The notes under the pieces are model-generated. The model worked only from the letters and a program-made list of their open reading frames with translations, was not told where the DNA came from and ran no database searches. Below are positions 8,551 to 17,421 of a DNA stretch of 64,000 bases, piece after piece (within the stretch, counting starts at the first letter, position 1; the number at the start of each line of letters is the position of its first letter). This stretch comes from JAFGCL01 sp964492335 (GTDB lineage Bacteria > Chloroflexota > Dehalococcoidia > UBA2247 > RBG-13-53-26), in the NCBI GenBank assembly GCA_964492335.1, contig CAZBJX010000006.1, positions 28,181-92,180 of the forward strand, written 5' to 3'. Made by a program: the position numbers and the translations under genes.

Positions 8551-10473
8551 ATGAACTATGATCGTCTGTTTGAGCCCGGCAAGATCGGGAAGATGGACCT
8601 GAAGAACCGGATAGTGATGCCCGCCATGGGCGTCTCCCTGTCAGACGCCAGGGGGTCGGCCACTGACAGGGAGATCGCCTACTATGCGGCCAGGGCCAGG
8701 GGAGGGGCGGCCCTCATCACGCCGCACTACGCCTCGGTCAGCGCCGATTCCTCGCTGCCGTACACCATCGTCATCAGCGACGACGGGCAGGTGAAGCACT
8801 GGAAGGCCCTGGCCGATGCCGTCCATGCGGCCGGGTCCAAGCTGTCGGTGCAGCTGATGCACATCGGCATGATCTACCTGTACTCGGGGTTCGTTCCTGA
8901 AGGCATGGCCATCAAGGTGCCCAGCACCACCCTGTGGCTGAAGAGCACCTACAGCTACCACGTGCTCAACGAAAAGGAGATCGAGGGGTACATCGAGGAC
9001 TTCGGCCAGGCCGCCCGGCGGGCCAGGGAGGCCGGGGCTGACGCCGTCGAGCTGCATGCCTGCCACGGCTGCCTGGTCAGCACCTTCATGTCCCCCCTGA
9101 CCAACAAGCGGACGGACCAGTGGGGTGGGAGCGTGGAGAACCGGGCCCGGTTCGCCCGCCGGATACTGGAGCGCATGAGGGAGGTGGTGGGGCCGGAGTT
9201 CCCCATCATCGTGCGCATGAATGCCAGTGATGATATCGAAGGCGGCGTCAGCATAGAGGAGGCCATGGAGCAGGCCTCCATCATGGAGAAGGCCGGCGCG
9301 GATGCCATCAGCGTGTCCTCCGGCATGGAGTTCTGGACGCCCCAGGGGATCCCGGCCTACCCCTTCCCGGAGGGGGCCATGGTCCCGCTGGCGGAGAAGA
9401 TCAAGCAGGCGGTCAAGGTCCCGGTCATCGCCGCGGGCAAGATCACCCCCGAGGTGGCCGTCAGGGTCCTGGAGGAAGGCCAGGCCGATTTCGTAGCCCT
9501 GGGGCGGCCCCTGCTGGCGGACTCCGACCTGCCGAACAAGATCCGCGAAGGGCGCCGGGAGGACGTGCGGAACTGTCTCTACTGCAACAACTGCCTGCGG
9601 ATGGAGACGGGCACTCCGTCCTGCACCGTCAACCCCTTCCTCTTCCGGGAGTCCCGGTATCCGCTGAAGCCGGCGGAGAAGGCGAAGAAGGTCATGGTTG
9701 TCGGGGGAGGCCTGGCCGGGATGGAGACGGCCGTGCTCCTGGCCGAGCGGGGCCACAAGGCGACCATCTACGAGATGACCGGCGAGCTGGGCGGCCAGTG
9801 GAACGTGGCCTGCGCCTCGCCGGGGAAGGGCAGCTACCGGCACCTCACCGACTACCTGAACAAGCAGATAGCCCGGCTGAAGATACCGGTGGAGCTCCAC
9901 CAGCAGGTCACCCGCGACACGGTGATCAAGGCGGCGCCGGACACCGTGGTCCTGGCCACCGGCGCGGTGCCCATCGGCCTGAGAGTGCCGGGGGCTGACA
10001 AGAAGCATGTCATCCAGGGGCATGACGTCCTGGCGGGCAAGGTCGGCGTCCAGGGCCGGTCCGTGGTGGTCGGTGGCCGCTTCATCGGCATGGAGGTGGC
10101 CATCAAGCTGGCCGAAGAGGGCCAGCCGGTCTCCATCATCACCCGCGGGGGGCTGGGGGAGAACGGAGTGAAGCTGGAGAAGTTCACCTTCCAGTCCATC
10201 GCCAACAGGCTTATCGAGCTGGGGGTGCCCCTCTATCTGAACGCCACCGTGGTGGAGATCAACGACAAGTCGGTGATCATAATGATGAACGGCGAGATAT
10301 ACCCGGTGCCGGCCGACACGGTGATCTTCTCCGTGGGCATGCGGTCGGTGGCCGGCCTGGCCAGGGAGCTGGAGGGGACCGGCATCGAGTATCACCTGGT
10401 GGGGGACTGCGTCAAGCCCAGGGATGCCTGCGAGGTCCACACCCAGGCGGCCAAGATCGCCGCGCTGATCTAG
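8551..10473 (+). CDS. NADH:flavin oxidoreductase / 2,4-dienoyl-CoA reductase-like enzyme (third copy)
   Basis: A 640-residue enzyme of the FadH/2-enoate reductase type: OYE barrel (YDRLFEPGKIGKMDLKNRIV, HACHGCLVSTFMSP, QWGGSVENRARF), a short Cys cluster (CLYCNNCLRMETGTPSC) and an FAD/NAD(P)-binding half (VVGGGLAGMETAVLLAERG). The Cys spacing is tighter than in the E. coli FadH pattern. Translation starts at ATG 8551, 8 nt after the Lrp gene stop; the AAGGAGG in the tail of the Lrp gene may serve as the ribosome site, so the pair is probably co-transcribed. A strong hairpin follows the stop. The substrate is unknown. Confidence 0.88.
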   Translation: MNYDRLFEPGKIGKMDLKNRIVMPAMGVSLSDARGSATDREIAYYAARARGGAALITPHYASVSADSSLPYTIVISDDGQVKHWKALADAVHAAGSKLSVQLMHIGMIYLYSGFVPEGMAIKVPSTTLWLKSTYSYHVLNEKEIEGYIEDFGQAARRAREAGADAVELHACHGCLVSTFMSPLTNKRTDQWGGSVENRARFARRILERMREVVGPEFPIIVRMNASDDIEGGVSIEEAMEQASIMEKAGADAISVSSGMEFWTPQGIPAYPFPEGAMVPLAEKIKQAVKVPVIAAGKITPEVAVRVLEEGQADFVALGRPLLADSDLPNKIREGRREDVRNCLYCNNCLRMETGTPSCTVNPFLFRESRYPLKPAEKAKKVMVVGGGLAGMETAVLLAERGHKATIYEMTGELGGQWNVACASPGKGSYRHLTDYLNKQIARLKIPVELHQQVTRDTVIKAAPDTVVLATGAVPIGLRVPGADKKHVIQGHDVLAGKVGVQGRSVVVGGRFIGMEVAIKLAEEGQPVSIITRGGLGENGVKLEKFTFQSIANRLIELGVPLYLNATVVEINDKSVIIMMNGEIYPVPADTVIFSVGMRSVAGLARELEGTGIEYHLVGDCVKPRDACEVHTQAAKIAALI

Positions 10474-10493
10474 CCAGTACTGGCGGTAAGCAA

Positions 10494-10519
10494 AGGGGAG
10501 GGCCGCGCGGCCCTCCCCT
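10494..10519. terminator. Perfect hairpin between convergent genes, bidirectional terminator
   Basis: Self-complementary G+C-rich arms of 13 nt (AGGGGAGGGCCGC followed directly by its complement; the innermost bases would form the loop), 20 nt after the stop of the third OYE gene and about 50 nt after the stop of the converging HtrA-like gene. A short pyrimidine run (CTTCT) follows on the plus strand. Confidence 0.65.
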
Positions 10520-10570
10520 CTTCTGCGCCCCGGGGTGTTGCGCAGCGAGCGCGTCCGGTGGCCCGCCGCC

Positions 10571-11674
10571 CTAGCCGGCGGGAGCTTGGCCCAGGGTGAC
10601 CTCGGCGGTCCTGGTGGTCTGCCCCCGCATGAAGGTGGTCACGACCTTGTCGCCGGGAGAGCGGTCCTGAACAGCCGCCGCCAAGTCCTGGTTGGTGGCG
10701 ATGTCCGTGTCGCCCAGCCGGACGATGACATCGAAGCGTATGAGGCCCGCCTCATGCGCCGGGCTGCCCGGGACCACCAGCCACACCATCGCCCCCGAGT
10801 CCACCGGCAGGCGATACTGGGCTTGAATGGCGGCGGTGACGGTGTAGGTGCTCACCCCCATCCAGGCCGAGGACTCGTGCCCCCTCGTCACCAGTGAATG
10901 GATGGTGTCGATGGCGGTGTTGGTGCTTATGGCGAACCCGATATTCTCGGCGCCCGAGGCGATGGCGGTGTTGATGCCCACCACCTGGCCGGCCATGTTC
11001 ACCAGGGGGCCGCCGCTGTTGCCCGAGTTGATGGCGGCGTCGGTCTGGATGAGGTCGTCAAGCACCGCGCCGTTGGACTGCCCGATGGAGCGGCCCAGGT
11101 AGCTGATCACACCCTCAGTCCACGTGGGGCCGCCGGGCAGGGCCAGGGCATTGCCTACTGCCACCACATTTTCGAGCAGGGTCAGGTTCCCCAGGGAGTC
11201 GCTCAGGAAATGGGCATAGGGCAGGTCGGAGTCAGACCGGATCTGGACCACTGCCAGGTCCGTGGCCTCGTCCCCGGCCCACTTGACGGCCTGGAGACTG
11301 CGGCCGTCGTTCAAGGTGACGGTGAGGCTGTTGGCATCCGCCACCACGTGGTTGTTGGTGACCACGATGCCCTCAGGATCGATGATGATGCCGCTGGCGG
11401 CCCCGCTGGATGGGACTGCCCGGTAGAACATGTCGTAGGCCACGCCCTCCGTGGTGATGGAGACCACCGACGGCGCCAGCCGCGCCACCAGGTCAGTCTT
11501 GGAAAGGGCCGTTCCCACCTGGCCATCCACGTAGACGGGGCTCCAGTCGGCATTGATGGGCGTGTTGGCGGCATTGGCCGCGTTGTCGGGCGAGCCGCCC
11601 AGGCCGCAGGCCAGGCCGGCCCCCACCAGGCCCAGCACCAGAAGTGCTATCAGGACGTACTTTGCTCTCCGCAT
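10571..11674 (-). CDS. HtrA/DegP-like S1C serine protease with PDZ domain, exported
   Basis: A 367-residue trypsin-like protease. The N-terminus has a signal sequence (RRAKYVLIALLVLGLVGAG) ending before Cys23, so it may be a lipoprotein, although the lipobox (GLAC) is not ideal. The catalytic triad can be placed at His109 (VVTNNHVV), Asp139 (EATDLAVVQ) and Ser220 (NSGNSGGPL). A single PDZ domain occupies about residues 265-360 (MGVSTYTV ... VPGSPAHEAGLIRFDVIVRL). The family performs quality control of extracytoplasmic proteins. It stands alone between a convergent hairpin and the degraded ABC ATPase gene, and no regulatory partner is visible. Confidence 0.88.
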   Translation of the reverse strand: MRRAKYVLIALLVLGLVGAGLACGLGGSPDNAANAANTPINADWSPVYVDGQVGTALSKTDLVARLAPSVVSITTEGVAYDMFYRAVPSSGAASGIIIDPEGIVVTNNHVVADANSLTVTLNDGRSLQAVKWAGDEATDLAVVQIRSDSDLPYAHFLSDSLGNLTLLENVVAVGNALALPGGPTWTEGVISYLGRSIGQSNGAVLDDLIQTDAAINSGNSGGPLVNMAGQVVGINTAIASGAENIGFAISTNTAIDTIHSLVTRGHESSAWMGVSTYTVTAAIQAQYRLPVDSGAMVWLVVPGSPAHEAGLIRFDVIVRLGDTDIATNQDLAAAVQDRSPGDKVVTTFMRGQTTRTAEVTLGQAPAG

Positions 11675-11813
11675 GTCTCCTCCCTCTTCCAGAAAAGGGT
11701 CCTATCCAACAGGCTAGGCCAATTCCGCCTCCGTCGCAAGTTGGCCCGGCCGCATTTCTTCACCGCCTGGCGGTGGATCCCGCATCGCAGCTCATGTCAT
11801 CGGAGTCGTCTGG

Positions 11814-12071
11814 TCATCGCCGGCGGTCTCGGCCGCTGTCAGGGCGGGGGGCGATGGTCACCTTGCCGTCCTCCATCTCCAGGACCATGTCCGCCCTGAT
11901 AGCTATCTCCGGGGCGTGGGTGGCCACGATGACAGTCTTCCCGTCCCTGGTAAGGCTGTACAGGAGGTCCACGATGCGTCGGCTGGTCTTGGAGTCCAGG
12001 TTGCCGGTGGGCTCATCCCCCAGGACAATGGACGGGTCGTTGGCCAGGGCCCGGGCGATGGCCACCCGCTG
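11814..12071 (-). pseudogene. ABC transporter ATPase, C-terminal remnant lacking Walker A
   Basis: The frame directly behind the permease stop codon reads QRVAIARALANDPSIVLGDE and continues with Walker B (IVLGDEPTGNLDS) and the H-loop (VIVATHAPEIA) to the C-terminus. These are the last 85 or so residues of a MacB/LolD-type ATPase. The first roughly 145 residues, including Walker A, the Q-loop and the LSGG signature, are absent, so this piece cannot hydrolyse ATP. The join is exact: the permease ends with TAG and the next codon is the CAG of the canonical QQRVAIARALA motif, in the same frame. This points to a deletion or an assembly collapse that fused the two genes. Confidence 0.85.
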
Positions 12072-13397
12072 CTATTCATTGCGCAGTACCTCCGCGGGTC
12101 TGACTCGGGCGATGTACCAGGCGGGCAGCACGCTGGCTAGCACCGCCAGGAGGGCGGCCACGGCCAGGGCCCAGAGGAAGATGGTCGGCGAGACCGTCAC
12201 GTTGAGCCCGGCGACCCTCCCGCCCACCTCGGCGAACATGCCGCCCGGCCCGCCGGGGCCTCCTCCCGTGCCCGGTCCGGCGGCGCCCGTCGAGCTGCCG
12301 CCGGTCATCAGGTCAGCCACCTTCTGGGCCAGCGGATAGGTGATCAGGGCGCCGATGACGGCCCCCACCACGCTCACCACCAGCGTCTCCAGACTGAACT
12401 GCAGCCCGATACGCCAGTTTGAGGCCCCGATGGCCTTCATGATGCCGATCTCCTTCACCCTCTGCCGGATCATCAGGACCACGGAGAAGAGGACCACCAC
12501 CCCCGCCACGACGAAGGCCACTATCATGCCTATGTTGCTGGCGCTCTCGGTCGCGTCCACCGATCCGCCGATCTGCCGGTACATATCCTCGGCTGTGGTG
12601 ACGTCGGCGGTCTCCTCATCGAAGACCTCCCGGATGCCCTGGACCACCGCTTCCACGTTGTCCACGTCGTCGGCCACGACGATGACCGAGGTGACGCCGT
12701 CCAGATCGAATACCCGCTCCGCCGCCTGGATCGGCATGACAATGGTGTTGTTGGCGAAGACCGTGCCGCTGTCGTAGATGCCGACCACCACAAGCTCCGT
12801 GCCCTCCATATCCACCGTGGAGCCCACCGTCAGGCTGTTGGCCTCAGCCAGCGCCTGGCCGACCACCATTTCGTCCGCGTAGTCCGAGGTGAGGTAGCTG
12901 CCCTCCACCAGTTCGAACGTGCCGCCGCCCATCAGCGTCGGGCTGTCGGCAGCGGCACTGACTCCCATGACCTGGATGCCCATGGTGAACCGGCCCGATG
13001 GAGGGGCAGGCATGCCGGAGGAGTCGCTTCCCTTGGGCCTCTGGCCGGGGGGCGTCCCTATGGTGCCCGCATCCACCCCTGACTCCAGGCTGTCGCCGGT
13101 ATACTGCGTCTGCACGGTGGCCTGCACCGAGGCCACGTGCTCAATGCCGCTCAACTGGTCCACGCTATCCGCATCCAGGGGTTCGCCGCCGCCCATGCCT
13201 CCGAAGGACCCCGCCGACCGTACGGTGATCTCGGTGCCGATCTGGCCCCCTATCTTCCCCAGTTCGCTCCGGGTGGCGGCGTGAACGGTGGCCATTGTCA
13301 GGGCCAGCCCGATACACGCGGCCAGCAGCACCACCATCAGGATGGTGCGCAACGGGCTGCGAACCAGGTTGCGCAGTGACCTCAACAGCAGACTCAT
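12072..13397 (-). CDS. MacB/FtsX-type ABC transporter permease
   Basis: A 441-residue permease with N-terminal membrane segment (LRTILMVVLLAACIGLALTM), a large periplasmic MacB_PCD domain (roughly residues 45-300, Gly/Ser-rich in part) and three C-terminal membrane helices of the FtsX domain with the usual short cytoplasmic motif (VKEIGIMKAIGAS). The start is set at the ATG giving MSLLLRSLRNLVRSPLRTIL; an in-frame upstream extension is basic, without homology. Such permeases drive export or mechanotransmission with a cognate ATPase, here reduced to a fragment directly downstream. The adjacent two-component system is a typical partner for this class and may regulate it. Confidence 0.85.
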   Translation of the reverse strand: MSLLLRSLRNLVRSPLRTILMVVLLAACIGLALTMATVHAATRSELGKIGGQIGTEITVRSAGSFGGMGGGEPLDADSVDQLSGIEHVASVQATVQTQYTGDSLESGVDAGTIGTPPGQRPKGSDSSGMPAPPSGRFTMGIQVMGVSAAADSPTLMGGGTFELVEGSYLTSDYADEMVVGQALAEANSLTVGSTVDMEGTELVVVGIYDSGTVFANNTIVMPIQAAERVFDLDGVTSVIVVADDVDNVEAVVQGIREVFDEETADVTTAEDMYRQIGGSVDATESASNIGMIVAFVVAGVVVLFSVVLMIRQRVKEIGIMKAIGASNWRIGLQFSLETLVVSVVGAVIGALITYPLAQKVADLMTGGSSTGAAGPGTGGGPGGPGGMFAEVGGRVAGLNVTVSPTIFLWALAVAALLAVLASVLPAWYIARVRPAEVLRNE

Positions 13398-13652
13398 GCC
13401 TTGGACCTTTCTGTCCCGCCTGACATTGCCCTGGGTGTCCCCTCTTGACGTTCTCCCCATGGCTGAAGCCAAGGGGCTTGCGGCCTTCGTTCTCCTGGTC
13501 AATGCGGGACGACGGGCGTGCCTTCTTCTCCCTCGCTCCAGACTATAGCATCCTGCTTCACCTTCTTCCTCCGCAGCATTGTGCCTGGTCATAATGGAAG
13601 GCTAGCACGCCGCAGGTGAAGTGGCGGCAAAGGAGGTCGGCCTGCCGGCACG

Positions 13653-14768
13653 TCAGGGCCGGGGGATGAGCGGCAGGGTCACCCGGAAGGTGCTCCCGGC
13701 GCCGAGGGTGCTCTCCACGGAGACGGCGCCGCCGTGCTCCTCAACGATCTTCTTGACTATGGCCAGGCCCAGGCCGCTGCCTCCCTGGGCCCGGGACCGG
13801 GACTTGTCGACGCGGTAGAAGCGGTCGAAAACGTGCTGCCTGTCGCTGGCCGAGATGCCCACGCCGGTGTCCCTGATCTCGAGGACCGCGCTGGATCCCT
13901 CGGCCCGGGCCGAGATCTCGATCATCCCTTCGGGGCGGTTGTACTTGATGGCGTTGTCCACCAGGTTGGTGATAACCTGCTTGATGGCGATGGCGTCGCC
14001 TCTGACCTGGAGGCCCTGCGGGACGCCGGCGGCCTCCAGGCTGACCCGGGCGGCAGCGGCCGCGGGCTGGGACTCTGCCACCACCTCGTCAACGAGCGAT
14101 GCCAGGTCCAGCTCCGCCCACCTGATCTGCGGCTGGCTCCCCTGCGACAGCAGCAGCAGCCCCTGGCTGAGGAAATCGAGCCGTTCCAGGCTGCGCTTGA
14201 CCACCCCCGTCGTGAGCCGGTAGTCCTCCACCGTGGCGTCCTGGTCCATCTCCAACACCTCGATGTTGGTCTGGGCGGTGGCAATGGGCGTCTTCAGCTC
14301 GTGCGAGGCATCCTGGACGAACTGCTTCTGGGACTCGAAGGCGCTGTCCAGCCGCTCCAGCATGTCGTCGAAGGTGTCCGCCAGGCGCTTCATCTCATCC
14401 TGCGGCCCCTGGCGGTTGATTCTCTCTTTGAGGTTGGTGTGGGAAATGCGTGCCGCCAGGGAGGAAACGCGATCCACAGGCTCCAGCATTATGCCCGAGA
14501 TGATGTAGCCGGCCACCGCGCCCAGGACCAGGATGGCGCCAACGGCAATATAGGAGTAGGTGCGCAGGTCGGACAGGCTGCGTTCTCTCTCTTCCAGGCG
14601 GGGATCGCTGCCGGGGAAGTTGCCCGGTCCCGGCGGCTCACGCCCGGCCATGGCCAGGTTGATGGCGAACAGCAGCGCCAGCAAGAGGACCACCAGCATC
14701 CCTGAGTACCACAGAGTGAGCCGGAAGCGGATCGTCTTGAAGAAAGCGGGGATTTGCATGCTCTTCAC
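13653..14768 (-). CDS. Two-component sensor histidine kinase
   Basis: A 371-residue membrane kinase with two transmembrane helices (about residues 20-41 and 72-95) enclosing a short extracytoplasmic loop, a HAMP segment (LEPVDRVSSLAARISHTNL), a HisKA domain with phospho-acceptor His156 (DASHELKTPIA) and an ATPase domain with N, G1 and G2 boxes (NLVDNAIKYN, DTGVGIS, GGSGLGLAIV). The GTG start overlaps the stop of the response regulator by 4 nt (GTGA); an ATG three codons later is an alternative. Translational coupling shows it works with the upstream OmpR-type regulator. The nearby ABC permease is a plausible regulated target. Confidence 0.9.
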   Translation of the reverse strand: MKSMQIPAFFKTIRFRLTLWYSGMLVVLLLALLFAINLAMAGREPPGPGNFPGSDPRLEERERSLSDLRTYSYIAVGAILVLGAVAGYIISGIMLEPVDRVSSLAARISHTNLKERINRQGPQDEMKRLADTFDDMLERLDSAFESQKQFVQDASHELKTPIATAQTNIEVLEMDQDATVEDYRLTTGVVKRSLERLDFLSQGLLLLSQGSQPQIRWAELDLASLVDEVVAESQPAAAAARVSLEAAGVPQGLQVRGDAIAIKQVITNLVDNAIKYNRPEGMIEISARAEGSSAVLEIRDTGVGISASDRQHVFDRFYRVDKSRSRAQGGSGLGLAIVKKIVEEHGGAVSVESTLGAGSTFRVTLPLIPRP

Positions 14769-15430
14769 CCGATCATGTAGCCTTTCCCCTTAATGGTCGC
14801 GATCAGGCCCTCCCCGCCGGCGGCGTCCAGCTTCTTGCGCAGGTTGTTGATGTGCACCTTGATCGACTGGGTGAAGAGGTTGGCATCCTCGCTCCAGACG
14901 TGCTCCAGCAGGTCTTCCTGGCTCACCACGCAGCCGGCGTGGCGCATCAGGTACTCCAGTATCCCGAACTCCTTGGCGGTGAGGGGCACCAGGTTGTCCC
15001 CGAGCGACACCCGGTGCGCATTGGGGTCGAGCACCAGGTCGCCGACCCTCAGTATGACCTTGCGCTGTTCCCCTTCGCGGCGCAGGATGGCCCTCACCCG
15101 GGCCAGCAGCTCGGGGAAGTGGAACGGCTTGAGCAGGTAGTCGTCAGCGCCCTGGTCCAGCCCCTCCACGCGGTCGGTCACCGCCGTGCGGGCCGTGAGC
15201 ATCAGTATCCCGACGGATGACCCGGTGCCCCGGATCCTGCGGCAGACCTCCACCCCGTCGACCTTCGGCAGGTTCAGGTCAAGGACCAGGAGATCGTATT
15301 CGTTGATCTCGGCCACCCGCAGGGCCTCCTCTCCGTCGTAGACCACGTCGACGGCGTAGCCCTGCCGCCCCAGCCCCCTGGCCAGGGCGTCGGCCAGGTC
15401 CTTCTCGTCCTCCACCACCAGGATGCGCAT
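14765..15430 (-). CDS. OmpR-family response regulator
   Basis: A 221-residue regulator with an N-terminal receiver domain (acidic pocket VEDEKD, phospho-acceptor Asp51 in LLVLDLNLPK, Lys in LLKPF) and a C-terminal winged helix of the OmpR/PhoB type (LTAKEFGILEYLMRHAG, VKVHINNLRKKLD). It is the first gene of a two-gene operon with the histidine kinase. The ATG lies only 13 nt from an extended -10 sequence, so the transcript should have a leader of about six bases and no Shine-Dalgarno sequence. The target genes are unknown; the ABC permease next to it is the obvious candidate. Confidence 0.92.
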   Translation of the reverse strand: MRILVVEDEKDLADALARGLGRQGYAVDVVYDGEEALRVAEINEYDLLVLDLNLPKVDGVEVCRRIRGTGSSVGILMLTARTAVTDRVEGLDQGADDYLLKPFHFPELLARVRAILRREGEQRKVILRVGDLVLDPNAHRVSLGDNLVPLTAKEFGILEYLMRHAGCVVSQEDLLEHVWSEDANLFTQSIKVHINNLRKKLDAAGGEGLIATIKGKGYMIG

Positions 15431-15443
15431 GGCTTCGCCGCCG

Positions 15444-15449
15444 ATTATA
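15444..15449 (-). promoter_or_regulatory. Extended -10 promoter of the two-component operon
   Basis: On the minus strand the sequence reads TGCTATAAT, a TGnTATAAT extended -10, with its last base 13 nt before the ATG of the response regulator. No good -35 is seen, as expected for an extended -10. The short distance implies a nearly leaderless mRNA. Confidence 0.5.
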
Positions 15450-15500
15450 GCACCGGGAAGTTAAGCCAAAGTAAAGAGGTCTTTGGGAGGGCCGGAGAGC

Positions 15501-16379
15501 TCAGGCCAGGCCCTTCTTCTCAAAGTACATGGCATACGCAGCGACGAACATCTCCGACCCCGCCGGGCCGAACTCCAGGCCGAAGCGGCGCCGGGCATCG
15601 GCGGCGAAGCGCTGTGCGATCTCGGAATGGGAGCCGCCCCTCCGGAGGCCATCGAGGACCATCGCGGAGCAGAGACGGGTATTCTCCACCGCCCTCGAGA
15701 AGGCGGATTCGATTTCGGTGTCCGCGCCTCCATGGGAGCAGAAGAGCACCCGCGGATGGAGCCGGCGCAGCGTCTCGATGGTCGACAGGTAGTCCTCTTC
15801 GTCGAAGCTGTAGGGGGCCACGCTGGGCAGCAGGTGCGGCGGCACGCCCAGGGCTTCACCGCAGAAGAGGCCCTGCTGACTTCTGTCCAGGATGGCCAGG
15901 TGGTGCGAGGCATGCCCCGGCGCGTGGATGAACTGCAGCTCCCGGCCTCCGAGGGTGACGGCCTCACCGTCCGCAACGCCCCTCAGGCGGGACTCGGGAA
16001 CGGGGAGCACCGTTCCCGAACGTTTCTCGAAGTCGCTGCCGTAGATCCTCCCGGTGACCTCGATGAGGCGGGCTGGGTGGGCCAGGTGCCTGACCCCGAC
16101 CGGATGCACCAGCACCATGGCGGTCGGGTAGAGCGCCGCCAGCGCCCCCGTGCCGCCGGCGTGGTCCACATGGACATGGGTAAGGATGATATAGCCCAGG
16201 CGGCCCAGGCCGAGGTGCTCCAGGGCCTGTCTCACGAATGGGAGGGCGGCGGCCGGGCCCGGCTCGATCAGTGCGCCATCGCCATCTGCCACGAAGTACG
16301 AGACCGCCGGCACCAGCTCATCGGCCAGCGGGGCTTCCAGCCTGTAGGTCCTGTCTCCCACCTCGGTCAAGCCATCCAT
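15501..16379 (-). CDS. Metallo-beta-lactamase fold hydrolase
   Basis: A 292-residue protein with the zinc motif HVHVDH (in YIILTHVHVDHAGGTG), further metal ligands in APGHASHHLAIL and in VLFCSHGG, as in glyoxalase II-like and flavodiiron-related hydrolases. It begins at the ATG at 16379, where AAGGGGA stands four bases upstream; the longer frame would overlap the regulator gene. It follows the tandem Lrp gene by 10 nt on the same strand, so the two are probably co-transcribed and the hydrolase may act in the pathway that this Lrp senses. The substrate is not identifiable; the family acts on thioesters, lactones and phosphoesters. Confidence 0.85.
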   Translation of the reverse strand: MDGLTEVGDRTYRLEAPLADELVPAVSYFVADGDGALIEPGPAAALPFVRQALEHLGLGRLGYIILTHVHVDHAGGTGALAALYPTAMVLVHPVGVRHLAHPARLIEVTGRIYGSDFEKRSGTVLPVPESRLRGVADGEAVTLGGRELQFIHAPGHASHHLAILDRSQQGLFCGEALGVPPHLLPSVAPYSFDEEDYLSTIETLRRLHPRVLFCSHGGADTEIESAFSRAVENTRLCSAMVLDGLRRGGSHSEIAQRFAADARRRFGLEFGPAGSEMFVAAYAMYFEKKGLA

Positions 16380-16389
16380 CAAATCCCCT

Positions 16390-17358
16390 TCACTTCCTGC
16401 CATCCCCGGCGGGCGGCTGCGCCCCGAAGCCCCAGTCGGCCCCGAGGTTGTCCTTGGTCACCTTCATCAGCACCATCACCTCATGGCTGACCACCCCGGG
16501 CACCGTGCCGAGGTACTCCCTGACGAACCTGGACAGGTCCTCCCGGGTCTTGAGGAAGATGGTGAAGAGCAGATCGAAGGACCCGGTGGTAATGACCACG
16601 TGGTGCGTCTCCGGCGATGCGGAGAGGGTGGCGGCGGCCTGGTCGATCATGCCCGGCCGCATGCTGAGGCCGATGTTGGCCCTGATGGTGTAGCCCAGGC
16701 GGACCGGGTCGGCCACGGCGATGACCTGCAGGACCTGGTCCTCGATCAGGCGCTCGATCCGCCGCCGGGCCGTGGCCTTGCTGCACCCGGCGGGGCCGGC
16801 CAGGCTGGTGTAGGCGCTGCGGGGGCTGGCGCGGAGCTGCCGCAGCAGGCGGTAGTCCAGCTCGTCGAGCCGCCGCCGGGGAGGCCTGCCCCCGCCGGCG
16901 GATATGCTCCTGTTGGCCAGCATGGAGAGAGAGAACTTGGCCACCTTGAGGCTGACCATGGTCTCGGCCCTGGTGATGTCCTTGATGGGCGCCAGGCTGG
17001 AGCTGACGAAATCCCACAGGTCCACCGTCTCCGGCAGGGACACCGAGGCGAAGATGTCGTAGCGCCCGGTGTGCATGGACACGTGGTACACCTCGCGGAT
17101 GTCCGCCAGCCGGCGGGCCACGGAATCGATCCGGCTGGGCGGCGCATTGATGGCCACCAGCAGCTGCCGGGTGTGGCCGATGGCCAGCGGGTCGACCAGC
17201 GTCAGGAAGCGGATGACCCTGTGCCGCTCCAGCCGCTCGAGCCGGTCGGCGATGGTGGACCAGCTCAGCCGCAGGTTGCCCGCCAGATCGGTGACGCTCT
17301 GCCGCCCGTCCCGCTCCAGCTCGGCGATGAGGCGCAGGTCAAGCTCGTCCAGTAGCAC
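16390..17358 (-). CDS. Tandem-domain Lrp/AsnC family transcriptional regulator
   Basis: A 322-residue protein with two successive Lrp modules. The first HTH is at residues 5-50 (LDLRLIAELERDGRQSVTDL, LSWSTIADRLERL) and the first RAM domain follows; the second HTH starts near residue 170 (LDYRLLRQLRASPRSAYTSL, CSKATARRRIERL) with a second RAM domain. The GTG start has AAGGTGG upstream. It is divergent from the VOC-glycyl radical enzyme operon, and a perfect inverted repeat lies between the two genes over both -35 elements, making autoregulation plus control of the glycyl radical operon likely. It has the same architecture as the regulator at 7556-8542. Confidence 0.86.
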   Translation of the reverse strand: MLLDELDLRLIAELERDGRQSVTDLAGNLRLSWSTIADRLERLERHRVIRFLTLVDPLAIGHTRQLLVAINAPPSRIDSVARRLADIREVYHVSMHTGRYDIFASVSLPETVDLWDFVSSSLAPIKDITRAETMVSLKVAKFSLSMLANRSISAGGGRPPRRRLDELDYRLLRQLRASPRSAYTSLAGPAGCSKATARRRIERLIEDQVLQVIAVADPVRLGYTIRANIGLSMRPGMIDQAAATLSASPETHHVVITTGSFDLLFTIFLKTREDLSRFVREYLGTVPGVVSHEVMVLMKVTKDNLGADWGFGAQPPAGDGRK

Positions 17359-17421
17359 AGGCTGCCACCTTGATGATCTCTTTCACGCCGATAAGGGATG
17401 TCAATGACATAGTTCTGGTTT

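Noticed and set aside
8641..10440. Open frame of 599 codons opposite the third OYE gene.
   Set aside because: Antisense shadow.
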